Origin: Nostoc sp. 106C
GTDB lineage: Bacteria > Cyanobacteriota > Cyanobacteriia > Cyanobacteriales > Nostocaceae
Assembly: GCF_002154725.1 (NCBI RefSeq)
Contig: NZ_MTAW01000180.1
Span: forward strand, 62,001 to 126,000
Length of the DNA: 64,000 bases
Direction of reading: 5' to 3'
Of the stretch, positions 33,949 to 43,823 are shown in pieces. Below the pieces are notes generated by a model. That model searched no databases. It was not told where the DNA came from and saw nothing but the letters and a program-made list of their open reading frames with translations. How positions within the stretch are numbered: position 1 is the first letter of the stretch; every line of letters begins with the position of its first letter. A program made the position numbers and the translations under genes.

Positions 33949-35103
33949 ATGAAAGAAATTACTACTATTTTGCAAGCATTTGCAGAAATTCAGCATGATG
34001 CTGAACCAAGTTTTCTAGCAACTGTAGTTAATGTTAAAGGCTCTACCTATCGTCGGCCAGGTGCGCGGATGTTGATGACACAGACTGGCTCCATCATAGG
34101 CATGATTAGCGGCGGTTGCTTAGAAAATGATGTGTTTGAACATACTCGTGTTTCAATGCCAGATGGGCAACCAATTGCTATTACCTACGACTCAACTGCG
34201 GATGAGGATATTGTTTGGGGGTTTGGGCTTGGCTGTAACGGATTGGTGCAAGTTCTGATTGAACGGTTAGATCGAGATGATCTACTGAATCCCTTGGTTT
34301 TTATTCAGGAGTGTTTTGATAAACATCAACAAGGTGCGATCGCAACTGTTTTTGCTGTAGAAGGTGCAATTAATATAAAAGTAGGCGAACGCTTAATCAT
34401 TCATCCAGACAATAATATAACTAGTAATATTTCAGAATATTCTTTAAAATCTGCTCTAATTAAAGATGCTCAAATCGCCCTTCAAAATCAGAAGTCAGCT
34501 ATTAATAAATATCAATTATCGTTAGGTAGGGTTGACGTATTTATAGAAGTTATCCAGCCACCCACAAACTTAATAATTTTTGGTGCAGGTCAAGATGCTT
34601 TACCTACAGTACAGTTTGCCAAAGCTTTAGGTTGGCAAGTGACTATTGTTGATTGTCGAGCAAATGAGGCAACTAAAGAGCGTTTTACTATAGCTGATCA
34701 GATAATCCTCAGCCGTCGAGAAATTTTACATAAACAAATATCTGTAAATGAGCAAACTATTGCAGTAGTAATGACTCATAATTACCTCGATGATTTAGAA
34801 ATCCTGAAAATGGTACTGCCATCTTCTGCAAAGTATCTTGGTATTTTAGGGCCAAAACGGCGCACTGAAAAATTACTTCAAGATTTACTTACAGCAGGAG
34901 TAGAATACACTTCAGAACAACTTGAAAAATTACATAGTCCTATTGGTCTCGACATTGGGGCAGATACACCAGAAGCAATAGCCTTATCTATCATTGCTGA
35001 AATTCAAGCAGTATTAACAAACCGTTGTGGCGGCTTTTTAAAAAATCGCACCTTACCAATTCACCAGCAAAATGAAATTAAAGAAATCTCCATTCATCTG
35101 TAG
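33949..35103 (+). CDS. XdhC/CoxI-family molybdenum-cofactor insertion protein
   Basis: 384 residues. The N-terminal XdhC_CoxI domain includes GSTYRRPGARMLM and MISGGCLENDVFEHT, the latter with the conserved Cys. The C-terminal Rossmann-type XdhC_C domain includes IFGAGQDALPTVQFAKALGW and LGILGPKRRTEKLL. Such proteins bind and sulfurate or load Moco into xanthine-oxidase-family enzymes; PaoD does this for E. coli PaoABC. The only such enzyme in the window is the paoABC-type operon 6.5 kb upstream, so it most likely serves that. It starts 2 nt after the hybrid-kinase stop. Confidence 0.88.
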   Translation: MKEITTILQAFAEIQHDAEPSFLATVVNVKGSTYRRPGARMLMTQTGSIIGMISGGCLENDVFEHTRVSMPDGQPIAITYDSTADEDIVWGFGLGCNGLVQVLIERLDRDDLLNPLVFIQECFDKHQQGAIATVFAVEGAINIKVGERLIIHPDNNITSNISEYSLKSALIKDAQIALQNQKSAINKYQLSLGRVDVFIEVIQPPTNLIIFGAGQDALPTVQFAKALGWQVTIVDCRANEATKERFTIADQIILSRREILHKQISVNEQTIAVVMTHNYLDDLEILKMVLPSSAKYLGILGPKRRTEKLLQDLLTAGVEYTSEQLEKLHSPIGLDIGADTPEAIALSIIAEIQAVLTNRCGGFLKNRTLPIHQQNEIKEISIHL

Positions 35104-35152
35104 CAATTTCAAAAATGAGACGCTAATCTATATCCACACTAATCAAGTTAAT

Positions 35153-35280
35153 AAGTAGAACGGTGCAAATAAACCAAAGTATGTAACGAAAAGTAAAGTT
35201 GCCTAAAACCTCTTCCCTTCTGCCTTCTGCCCTCTGCCTCCTGCCTTGTCATAACGACAATTTTTAACACCGACCTACTT
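35153..35280. mobile_element. 128-bp heptamer-containing MITE-like element, copy A
   Basis: The ends AAGTAGAACGGTG and CACCGACCTACTT are inverted copies at 11 of 13 positions. Inside lie four tandem CTGCC heptamers (35218-35245). A second copy with the same ends and heptamer block is at 59030-59158. There is no coding content. Confidence 0.6.
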
Positions 35281-35328
35281 AATTACTTTGACTAAATTGT
35301 TTGACTCTACTGGCTTAGTCGCCCTGTG

Positions 35329-38300
35329 TTAACCTAGAGTCTGAGCCAAAATCGGTAAGGTAATAACAAATTCAGTTTTCTCACCTAGTGTAGAATTCAC
35401 AAACAGCGAACCGTTGTGTTTTTCTACGACTATTTGATGAGCGATCGCTAATCCTAATCCTGTACCTTTACCAACAGCTTTAGTAGTAAATAAGTGGTCA
35501 AATACTTTTTCTTTGATTTGTTCATTTATCCCGTTGCCATTATCAGCAATGGTAATTTTAACTTGCTTATCTTGGACTGAAGTTGTAATTATAATTCGAT
35601 TAGGATTAGCTTTAATTTCTTCAAATTTGCGTTCATTATTCGCCTCTTCTAATGCGTCAATCGCATTGGCGAGGATATTCATGAATACCTGATTTATTTG
35701 ACCAGGAAAGCATTCAACCTGGGGTACATTACCATAATCTGTGATCACCTCAATAGCTGGACGCTGTTCGTTAGCTTTGAGGCGATGTTTCAGAATTAAA
35801 ATTGTGCTATCGATACCTTGATGAATATTAAAAGGTACTTTGTAATCTTTATCTGCTCGTGAGAAAGTACGAAGACTAGTGCTAATATTTTTCAATCTCT
35901 CAGATGCCATTACCATTGCATCAATCGTCTTGGGTAAGTCTTCTAAGGTATAATCCAAGTCAATTTCTTCGGCATGATTAAGAATTTCATCACTTGGATT
36001 TGGTAAACTTTCTTGATAGAGTTTTAAGTGTTCAACAATATCAGCAACAGTTGGTTTAGCTTGTTTGAGACTAGCAGCTATAAAACCGAGGGGATTATTC
36101 ATTTCGTGAGCCACACCAGCAACTAAGTTACCCAATGCTGACATTTTTTCACTTTGGACAATTTGTAATTGAGCGTTTTGCAAATCGTTCAATGCTTGTT
36201 GCAAATCAAGTGATTTTTGCTGTAAGGCAAGTTCGGCTTTTTTGCGATCGCTAATTTCAAACGTTGTGCCAATAATTCGATAAACTCGTCCCTCTGCATT
36301 CTTGATGGGGTTGATGGTGGAAAACCACCAAGTTTCCTGCCCATGAAAACTGAGACAATCCTCAGAATAAATAGACTTTGCCGTGCTGGCGCACTCGGCA
36401 AAGTTTTGTTGTATATTTTTCCCCTCTACTGCTCCAAACACTTCAATGGGTGTTTTGCCAACAGTATCAGCCACACTAATCCCGGAGGCTCTCTCGGAAG
36501 CGGCATTCCATCCAGCATAGCGGAAACTGCCATCTTCTAACACATCCACCACAAAGATGACTATTTCGGCTCCGTCGTAGATACTGCTCAGAAACTGCTC
36601 TTTCTCTTGAAGTGCGATTTCCGCCTGTTTGCGATCGCTAATATCAATCACCACCCCATCCCAGATGATTGCGCCATCGGCTTGACGCTCTGGTCGAGCA
36701 GCCGATTGAACCCATTTCACGGTTCCTGAAGGCAGGACAATGCGCCATTCTTGCTCAAATGGTCTAAGATTTTGGGCAGATTCGGTCATTGCTTGTACCA
36801 TAGCTAGGCAATCGTCAGGATGATGCATGGTGTCAAGGCTATGTGTCCCTGCCATCACCAACTCTGGCTCTAACTCATACAAGTCGAAACAGCCAGAGCT
36901 AACATAAGGTGTGGAAGTTGAACCGTCAGCCGCCAAACGGAATTGATACACCATCCCAGGAATATTATTCGCCAAATTTTGGAAGCGAATTTCACTAGCC
37001 TGCAATTTTGCTAGAGATTGTGCTAACTGTTGTGCAGATTTTTGATAATTTTGATAAAGTCGGGCATTTTCTAGCGAAATTGCAGCTTGAGCACAAATTA
37101 AGTTGAGCAGTTCGACGCGATCGCTAGTAAAGGCTCCAGTTGCTAAGTTATTTTCCAGATACAAAATGCCTAGCAACTTACCTTGATGCAAAATCGGGCA
37201 ACACAAGATACTCTTGGGCTGCTGTTGCTGGATATAAGAATCGTTGATTAATTGCGGATGCACCGTGGCATCAATAATTACCGCTGGTTGCAAGCTGCGT
37301 TTGACGTTATTAATTACGCCTATCGGCACATCAACAGAGTCTTCAATCGGCTCTGGGTTGAGCAACATTGAGGAAAAATTAACAGCACCCTGGGAAAGCC
37401 ATGCTAAGGCCTGAATTAGCAAACGACCTGACTCCAAAAGCATGAACACACACTTATCTGCTCCGGCATTTTCAATAACGATAGAAAGCAACACCGAGAG
37501 CAGTTTTTCAAGTTCGATTTCCCCAGAAAGGGTTTGAGAAGCTTTAAGAATGGTAGCTAAATCTAAAGTCACAGAAACGCTGCTACTACTGGAAGTTGGG
37601 GAACTGGTAGAGGTGACAGTTCCTAATGGAAAGATTGTTTCGTTTGTTGAGATGGGAGAAGGGGTTTGCTGGAGGATGGGGACGAGGAGTTGGGGATAGC
37701 GTCGTTCCAAATCAGCAACTTTAGCTTTAGCTCCCCAACGAGCATAGCCGTAATAGGCTTGGATTATGTATTCCCCTGCTATCCGCTCTTTGCCCCAATC
37801 AAGGTAAAATTTAGCTGCCAGTTCATTGGCAAGTGCTTCTTCTTGAATATAGCCGTTTTCTTTGGCTTCTGCGATCGCGCGATCGTAGCGATCGCTAGCC
37901 TCGATCTTATTTCCCAAGACTCTATGCTTTTCTGCCTCCACCAAATGCCATTTGTGCAAGTGGTTCATTGGTGCATGGTGTGCCCACTTGTGCAACTTTG
38001 CCTGATTCTCTGCTACTCGTTCCAAGCGATCGCCCAATTCAGAATCCGCACTTAAATATCCGCTTAAAGCAGCAAGAGAATCGTAGAAGTAAAATATTGG
38101 CACTGTGATAAAACCTACACCCGCGGCTAAATACTGGCGGCCGTGAATCGCAAGGCCTGACAAAGATTCGGCCCTGTCGCCAAACAAATAACCCAGAATC
38201 AGTTTATGCAGATAGAAGAAATGCAGCCCCATGAGGTCATTCGCTGCCAGCAACTGCGGTAAAACCTTTGCCTCGTCGTAGATATCACTTACTAGAAGTC

Positions 38301-41300
38301 GGGGATTCTTAGCGATGCCCAACAAATTTAAAACCACTTGCCTGAACAGTTGACAGTAGTTAAACATCATGACCTGTTTGAGGCTCGTCAGCATATGGCT
38401 GTAAGCTTGTATGTCTCGCTCTAGCGTTCCCAGTTCCTGACTGTTGAAGTAGGCATATTGGCAGCTATGAGATACAGCGTGACCCGCAAACTCGATGTCT
38501 CCAGTTTCTAATCCAATTTGATAGCTCTCTCGTAAACATTGCAGCGACGTTTGCAGATGAGCTGTTCCATGCACAACCAGCGCGCCCAAAATAAACTGGG
38601 TTTTACATTGAAATTCCTTGGCATTGAGTTTTTCCAGCACCCCTAATGCTAACTTACCAGCGCGATCGGCTGCTTCCATGTCTTCCAAAATGCCATTCAA
38701 GAGCAGACCATAGCTGGCATAAAAGAAAGCAGATAATGGTGCGTTGCCGTGTTGAATAGAAGCATTCACCTGCGACAGAATCAAGAATGGATACAGCATA
38801 GGAGCCGCAAAGTAAATGGCTGGTGCAGTGCTGGCGGCAATTCTCATTGCTGCTAGGGGTTCAGATGCCGTCATCAGGGGCAGGTTCAATAATTCTTCGA
38901 TTGGTCTACCAGCGAACTGGTTCACTGTATGCTGAAATTCCTGCCGGATATCTTCTTGAGTCGGTTGATCGGGCAATTGAATTCCAAATTGGCTCAGTAC
39001 CTTTTTCCCCAAAGCGATCGCTTCCAATGGTTGATGTTGCGATATGTAATTTAGAATCTTGATTTCGTAGATTTTTACCTGGTCGAGTGGTGTTTTCGCT
39101 TGCTGCAACAAGATATGTGCCCAATGTTCCATTTGCTCAAGATCTCTGGCAAGAAAGGCATTTTCAGCGGCTAATTCATGCAGCACTAATGCTAGTTCAT
39201 ACTGACTCTGCCAACAATCAGGACTTAACAGTGCTATTCCCGTGGTTGCGTAGGTCATAGCAGACTCATAGGCGGTTGCAGACCTGGCTTTTTTGGCGGC
39301 AAGTTCATTTAACTGGGCGATTTGCTCTTGCTTTGTTGGCTCAACGACCAATCTCGATCCCCTGTTCAGGTGATTAACTATATCAAATAGTTTGTTGTCC
39401 TGTTCTCCCGGCTGAAAGCAACTGGCTTCCGATCTGCCGTCGCTCAACGCCAGTTCGCCCAAGTCGGCAGAGCCGCCCAAGCGACTGACTCGACTTTGCG
39501 CTATGTCCAACCTGTGATTGAGCAGCAGTTGACCGATTTTCAGATGGATTGATGGTTTCTGCTCCTGGGCGATAAGAGAGTAGGCTGCCTGCTGGACGCG
39601 ATCATGAAGAAATTTGTAATGGGATAGTGGTTGATGGGTAAAGGGTAATGAGTCAATGGTTTTCTCATTGCCGTCATCTTGGTAAAACTTATAAACTTCA
39701 CTTGTCGGCAGAATCAATCCTTCTTGTAATGCTTTCCAAAGATTGGCTGCTGTTTCCATTTCGGATTGCTCAGAGGCGATCGCTAGTGTCGTCAAATCAA
39801 AAGAGTTGCCAATGCAGGCTGCCAACTTCAAGCTAGCCTGGGTTGTAACAGGCAGCTTTTGGAGTTGCAGCGCCATGAATTCAACCACATCATCGCTGAG
39901 TGTGAGTTGTCGCACTTGAGCAATATTACATTCCCAATAGTTACCACTGGCATTGAAGGTAATCAGTCCATCTTCATACAGTGCCCTGAGAAACTGCGTT
40001 GTGAAGAATGGATTGCCATTGGTCTTGGTTATTACCAACTCTGTTAATGGCAATGCCAATTTGCCATCACAACTCAATGTATCAGTAATCAATTGATTGA
40101 CCGACGACTGGTCTAACGGAGCCAGTGTCATAGTGTTGACGATCCTGTGCGCTTTCTCTATGTCGTCCAGAGTCTGGATCAACGGATGGATTGGCGAAAC
40201 TTCGTTGTCACGGTAAGCTCCTAAGAGCAGCAAATACTGTGTGTCATTCATCAACAGTTGCAGCAGTTTCAGCGAGGCGGAATCAGCCCACTGCAAATCG
40301 TCAATGAAAATCACTAGCGGATGAGCTTGAGTGGTAAACACCTGAATAAACTTCTCAAACGACAGATTGAAGCGATTTTGTGCCGCGTTTCCAGACAGTT
40401 CTGGCACCGCAGGCTGTTTACCTAGAATCTTTTCCAGCTCGGGAATCACGTCGATAATAACCTGAGCATTCTCGCCCAAGGTATCCAAAAGTCGGGTTTT
40501 CCAATGCTGGAGTTGAGCATCACTTTCACTCAGCAGTTGCTCCATCAAGTCGCGGAAGGCTTGCACAAAGGCATCCAAGGGAATAATATTGCGGTTGAAC
40601 TGGTCAAACTTGCCCTTGATGAAGTAGCCTTTGCACCGGACAATTGGCTTATGCACTTCGTTCACGACAGCAGTTTTGCCCATACCCGAAAAGCCCGCCA
40701 CTAGCATTAGCTCACAAGCACCTTTGGCAACTCGTCCAAAGGCTGACAGTAAGGTTTGTACTTCTTGCTCCCGTCCATAAAGCTTTTCTCTGATCAAAAA
40801 GCGATCGCTAATATCTCGCTGTCCCAACCCAAACCAGGTGTGCTTGCCTATTTGTTGCCACTGCTCTAAGCAGGTTACTAGGTCATGTTTAAGTCCCAGC
40901 ACAGTCTGATAGCGGTCTTCAGCGTTCTTCGCCATCAGTTTGCGGACAATTTCACCTAGTACCAAAGGTAAATCGGGGTTAAAATCGCAGACAAAAGGTG
41001 GAAGCTTTGCAATGTGGCAATGTACCAACTCCATCGGTTCATGGGACTCAAAAGGCAGTTGTCCACTCAGTAGCTCAAAGAAAGTCACACCTAATGAATA
41101 GAAGTCGCTACGGTAGTCAATGCCTCTGTTCATTCGTCCGGTTTGCTCTGGCGACAAATATGCTAGCGTTCCCTCCAGCCCATTGGCACTTTGGATCTCT
41201 TTAGTTTCTCGTGGTAGTAGTGAGGCAATACTGAAGTCAATCAGCTTGATTTGTTTCGTCTCAGGGTGAATCAGGATATTGGCTGGTTTAATATCTTTGT

Positions 41301-41697
41301 GAATGACGTGCTGTTGATGCAACTGGTGTAAGGTGTCTAGCAGTTGCAGAGCTATCGGTAGGAATTGCTCTAGTGTCAGTGTTTTTCCTTGAGTAAATTG
41401 CCGTAAGGAAATGCCACCAAAGTCTTCCATTACCAAGGCATAGCCATTGTGATAGGTCTCTAGGCTGTAAGGTTTGATAATGCCAGGAATATCTAGATTT
41501 TTGGCGATCGCATATTGGTTGCGAAACTGTACTAGCTCGCTGAAGGTAGGGTATTCTCGTTTTAAAAGCTTGATGACAACTGGTTGATTATTAGATTCTC
41601 GTACTGCCCGATAAACTTGGGTACGCGAACCTGAATATAGTTGCTCTATGATTTGATACCCAGCGAGCTTTACAGTTCCATCAACTTTTGCGCGCAT
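35329..41697 (-). CDS. HstK-type tandem Ser/Thr kinase - AAA ATPase - sensor histidine kinase
   Basis: 2122 residues. Domain order: Ser/Thr protein kinase about 10-275 (K43, catalytic HKDIKPAN at 133-140, DFS at 154-156), AAA/STAND-like ATPase from about 310 (GFSGMGKTAVV near 335-345, Walker B FIDDLQWAD), a long helical TPR-like region about 700-1340, GAF about 1400-1560, two PAS/PAC domains about 1590-1830, and a histidine kinase with acceptor His in VAHEMNNPLGF near 1866 and HATPase motifs to the end. This is the trifunctional architecture common in heterocystous cyanobacteria (HstK family). It is cytosolic; the signal and target are unknown. There is no adjacent response regulator. The gene stands alone between repeat-rich spacers. 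Confidence 0.93.
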   Translation of the reverse strand: MRAKVDGTVKLAGYQIIEQLYSGSRTQVYRAVRESNNQPVVIKLLKREYPTFSELVQFRNQYAIAKNLDIPGIIKPYSLETYHNGYALVMEDFGGISLRQFTQGKTLTLEQFLPIALQLLDTLHQLHQQHVIHKDIKPANILIHPETKQIKLIDFSIASLLPRETKEIQSANGLEGTLAYLSPEQTGRMNRGIDYRSDFYSLGVTFFELLSGQLPFESHEPMELVHCHIAKLPPFVCDFNPDLPLVLGEIVRKLMAKNAEDRYQTVLGLKHDLVTCLEQWQQIGKHTWFGLGQRDISDRFLIREKLYGREQEVQTLLSAFGRVAKGACELMLVAGFSGMGKTAVVNEVHKPIVRCKGYFIKGKFDQFNRNIIPLDAFVQAFRDLMEQLLSESDAQLQHWKTRLLDTLGENAQVIIDVIPELEKILGKQPAVPELSGNAAQNRFNLSFEKFIQVFTTQAHPLVIFIDDLQWADSASLKLLQLLMNDTQYLLLLGAYRDNEVSPIHPLIQTLDDIEKAHRIVNTMTLAPLDQSSVNQLITDTLSCDGKLALPLTELVITKTNGNPFFTTQFLRALYEDGLITFNASGNYWECNIAQVRQLTLSDDVVEFMALQLQKLPVTTQASLKLAACIGNSFDLTTLAIASEQSEMETAANLWKALQEGLILPTSEVYKFYQDDGNEKTIDSLPFTHQPLSHYKFLHDRVQQAAYSLIAQEQKPSIHLKIGQLLLNHRLDIAQSRVSRLGGSADLGELALSDGRSEASCFQPGEQDNKLFDIVNHLNRGSRLVVEPTKQEQIAQLNELAAKKARSATAYESAMTYATTGIALLSPDCWQSQYELALVLHELAAENAFLARDLEQMEHWAHILLQQAKTPLDQVKIYEIKILNYISQHQPLEAIALGKKVLSQFGIQLPDQPTQEDIRQEFQHTVNQFAGRPIEELLNLPLMTASEPLAAMRIAASTAPAIYFAAPMLYPFLILSQVNASIQHGNAPLSAFFYASYGLLLNGILEDMEAADRAGKLALGVLEKLNAKEFQCKTQFILGALVVHGTAHLQTSLQCLRESYQIGLETGDIEFAGHAVSHSCQYAYFNSQELGTLERDIQAYSHMLTSLKQVMMFNYCQLFRQVVLNLLGIAKNPRLLVSDIYDEAKVLPQLLAANDLMGLHFFYLHKLILGYLFGDRAESLSGLAIHGRQYLAAGVGFITVPIFYFYDSLAALSGYLSADSELGDRLERVAENQAKLHKWAHHAPMNHLHKWHLVEAEKHRVLGNKIEASDRYDRAIAEAKENGYIQEEALANELAAKFYLDWGKERIAGEYIIQAYYGYARWGAKAKVADLERRYPQLLVPILQQTPSPISTNETIFPLGTVTSTSSPTSSSSSVSVTLDLATILKASQTLSGEIELEKLLSVLLSIVIENAGADKCVFMLLESGRLLIQALAWLSQGAVNFSSMLLNPEPIEDSVDVPIGVINNVKRSLQPAVIIDATVHPQLINDSYIQQQQPKSILCCPILHQGKLLGILYLENNLATGAFTSDRVELLNLICAQAAISLENARLYQNYQKSAQQLAQSLAKLQASEIRFQNLANNIPGMVYQFRLAADGSTSTPYVSSGCFDLYELEPELVMAGTHSLDTMHHPDDCLAMVQAMTESAQNLRPFEQEWRIVLPSGTVKWVQSAARPERQADGAIIWDGVVIDISDRKQAEIALQEKEQFLSSIYDGAEIVIFVVDVLEDGSFRYAGWNAASERASGISVADTVGKTPIEVFGAVEGKNIQQNFAECASTAKSIYSEDCLSFHGQETWWFSTINPIKNAEGRVYRIIGTTFEISDRKKAELALQQKSLDLQQALNDLQNAQLQIVQSEKMSALGNLVAGVAHEMNNPLGFIAASLKQAKPTVADIVEHLKLYQESLPNPSDEILNHAEEIDLDYTLEDLPKTIDAMVMASERLKNISTSLRTFSRADKDYKVPFNIHQGIDSTILILKHRLKANEQRPAIEVITDYGNVPQVECFPGQINQVFMNILANAIDALEEANNERKFEEIKANPNRIIITTSVQDKQVKITIADNGNGINEQIKEKVFDHLFTTKAVGKGTGLGLAIAHQIVVEKHNGSLFVNSTLGEKTEFVITLPILAQTLG

Positions 41698-42159
41698 AAA
41701 TTTTTAGGAAAACAACTAAAGTTAGAATTCCCAGCACATCATCTTGTCTAACAAACGCCTCAATGCAGTCTACCTATATTTTTAGACCAAAAAATTCTGT
41801 CTAAAATATTTGATCGATGACCCCAAAATCAGGGCATTCCCCATACCAATATTTAAGCCATTAACGCGAAATAAAGCTGCGCGATATTAGCTTTCACAAG
41901 TTTCCTTTCACTACCCTACGGGAACGCCTAACGGGAAGCCGCCTTTCAGGTGTCTACGTTCCACTCGCTGCGGACATATTCAGGGTAATTTGCCGGACAT
42001 CATATCACCTATAAAATCTCATATCGCCCACGGTGATAGGTAGCTCATCGCCTTCTGCGGTAAAAGGTTAGATAAATTCACTCTAACCTTTGTTATCACC
42101 TTAAAACTCTGATAATTATGCGATTTAATCAATAAATTGGTAGGATTAACAAATTTTTC
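41698..42159. other. 462-bp spacer with dispersed repeats
   Basis: No gene is seen. Around 41905-41975 lie fragments of the CTACGGGAACGC / GGGAAGCCGCC repeat type found elsewhere in the window. The part next to 41697 should contain the promoter of the large kinase. Confidence 0.5.
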
Positions 42160-43536
42160 TTAAATAGCAGCCAGCTTTCCTGTTTTTACCGTACCCAGGA
42201 AATAAATTTGACTCTGCTTTTGAATTCGCAATAAAGCATCTCGATAAACATGCTCAAATAATACTCTTTGAGCATGGCTACCGCCTATTTGAGACAATCT
42301 TGGTAATACAGGTTGTAATTTAGCAACTGCCTCTAACCAATCACCATTGGCATGGGCAACCATACCTCTAGCACAGGGAATTGTAATCTCAGTCCAGTGT
42401 CGGCGCACAAAGGGGTTAACAGTCAAAGCATGTTGCTGGATACTCAACCACATCTGTTCTAACCAATCAGTACGTCCGGCCTTGGCTAATGCATAGATAT
42501 AGTGCAAGTCTTGAAAGGGTAGAGCATGTTCGTGAAGCCGAGGCAGCAGATAAGCACTCAACTTCTGCCAGCGTTCTCCGACATCAAACCCTCGCAACTC
42601 CAGCCTTAACAATAAAGCGATCGCTCCCACCTGATCTTTGGGAGAATATTTCTGCGCACGTCCCCAGACGTGGCTATCATACAGTGCCAATACTTTCTCC
42701 GAATTACTTTGCTCTAAATAATAGAGAGCTATATGCCACCAATTGTGCGTGTAAAGCATAGAGTTGCAGTTTTCCCAGGTATCGGCAAGGCTTTCCATCC
42801 AAGCAATACCCTCATCCACTCGTCCTTGAGTTTCCATCACATGGGCAACAGCATGATGGGCCCAAGGGTCATCACGATTCATCGATGTTGCTATGCGTCC
42901 CATAGCTTCGGCTTCCTGTAATCGATGGCACTGTTCTAAACCAAATGCCACCATGCCATATAGATAATGATTTTCTAGATTCTCAGGTAACACCTTTTTG
43001 GCTATGGAAAGCAATCTTTCTTGGTCACCCAAGTAGAAGTAGTGATACTGTCCCTGTTGTACAGAAATCAGGTCACGAGGAAATTTTTGGGTAATGGTTT
43101 CGTGTAAGGCGATCGCTCGATCAATTGCTCCCTTCGCCCAAGCGGCGATCGCCTGCACATATAACTGCTCTCTTTTGGTAATTCGGGGTAATTGCTGTTG
43201 CGCAGCTTCTAGATGAGGCTTGGCTTGCTGCCAGGCTTGAGCATTTTCCTGAGAAAGATAATAAGCCGCTGCATAGGCATGAATTATTGCACAGTCGGGA
43301 TCGGCTGCAATTCCTTGGCGAATGACTGCTTCTGCATTTTTACCATAGCTGAGGGCTTGATCGATGAAGTTATTGACCGCTGCGATCGCTGCTTTTGAGT
43401 CTGTTGTAACTTCAAGTCCTTGAGCGTCTTCTAACATAGTTTTTTCCTGGAATTGCGAGGCTTGTAATCCACTAAATTTTGGATTTAAATAATTTAACTC
43501 CGGTAAATCGGTCGGAATACTGTATTTATTTTTCAT
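42160..43536 (-). CDS. TTC38-like tetratricopeptide repeat protein
   Basis: 458 residues, soluble and helical, with degenerate TPR units across most of the length (NAEAVIRQGIAADPDC; AWQQAKPHLEAAQQQLP; ARGMVAHANGDWLEAVAKLQP). The HYLYGMVAFGLEQCHRLQEAE, DPWAHHAVAHVMETQGR and YTHNWWHIALYYLEQ blocks are those of the TTC38/STAR-type TPR family found in bacteria and eukaryotes. The biochemical role of the family is not known; a protein-interaction scaffold is expected. It stands alone with no clear operon partner. Confidence 0.82.
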   Translation of the reverse strand: MKNKYSIPTDLPELNYLNPKFSGLQASQFQEKTMLEDAQGLEVTTDSKAAIAAVNNFIDQALSYGKNAEAVIRQGIAADPDCAIIHAYAAAYYLSQENAQAWQQAKPHLEAAQQQLPRITKREQLYVQAIAAWAKGAIDRAIALHETITQKFPRDLISVQQGQYHYFYLGDQERLLSIAKKVLPENLENHYLYGMVAFGLEQCHRLQEAEAMGRIATSMNRDDPWAHHAVAHVMETQGRVDEGIAWMESLADTWENCNSMLYTHNWWHIALYYLEQSNSEKVLALYDSHVWGRAQKYSPKDQVGAIALLLRLELRGFDVGERWQKLSAYLLPRLHEHALPFQDLHYIYALAKAGRTDWLEQMWLSIQQHALTVNPFVRRHWTEITIPCARGMVAHANGDWLEAVAKLQPVLPRLSQIGGSHAQRVLFEHVYRDALLRIQKQSQIYFLGTVKTGKLAAI

Positions 43537-43823
43537 GAGTATGTCATAGCAAATGTGAAAATGGCAAGATAATTTCCTAAATGAACTACTTCACCTGTAT
43601 CTGGCAATTGCTTACAGTTCAAACCATGAAAGGAATTGGCTGATTTTGGTATTCCTGAGAAATCATTCCCTAGGTAGAGCAGTACACCAAGCTTGATGCA
43701 CAATTAGCCAGATGGAAGTGATGTCAGAGATTTTTATGCTGAATTTAGAGAAGGTATTGTTTTTGTCTCAAAATTCCATCTCTTCTGTGCAGGAGTGAGA
43801 TTCACGTCCCTAGAGGATAAATT

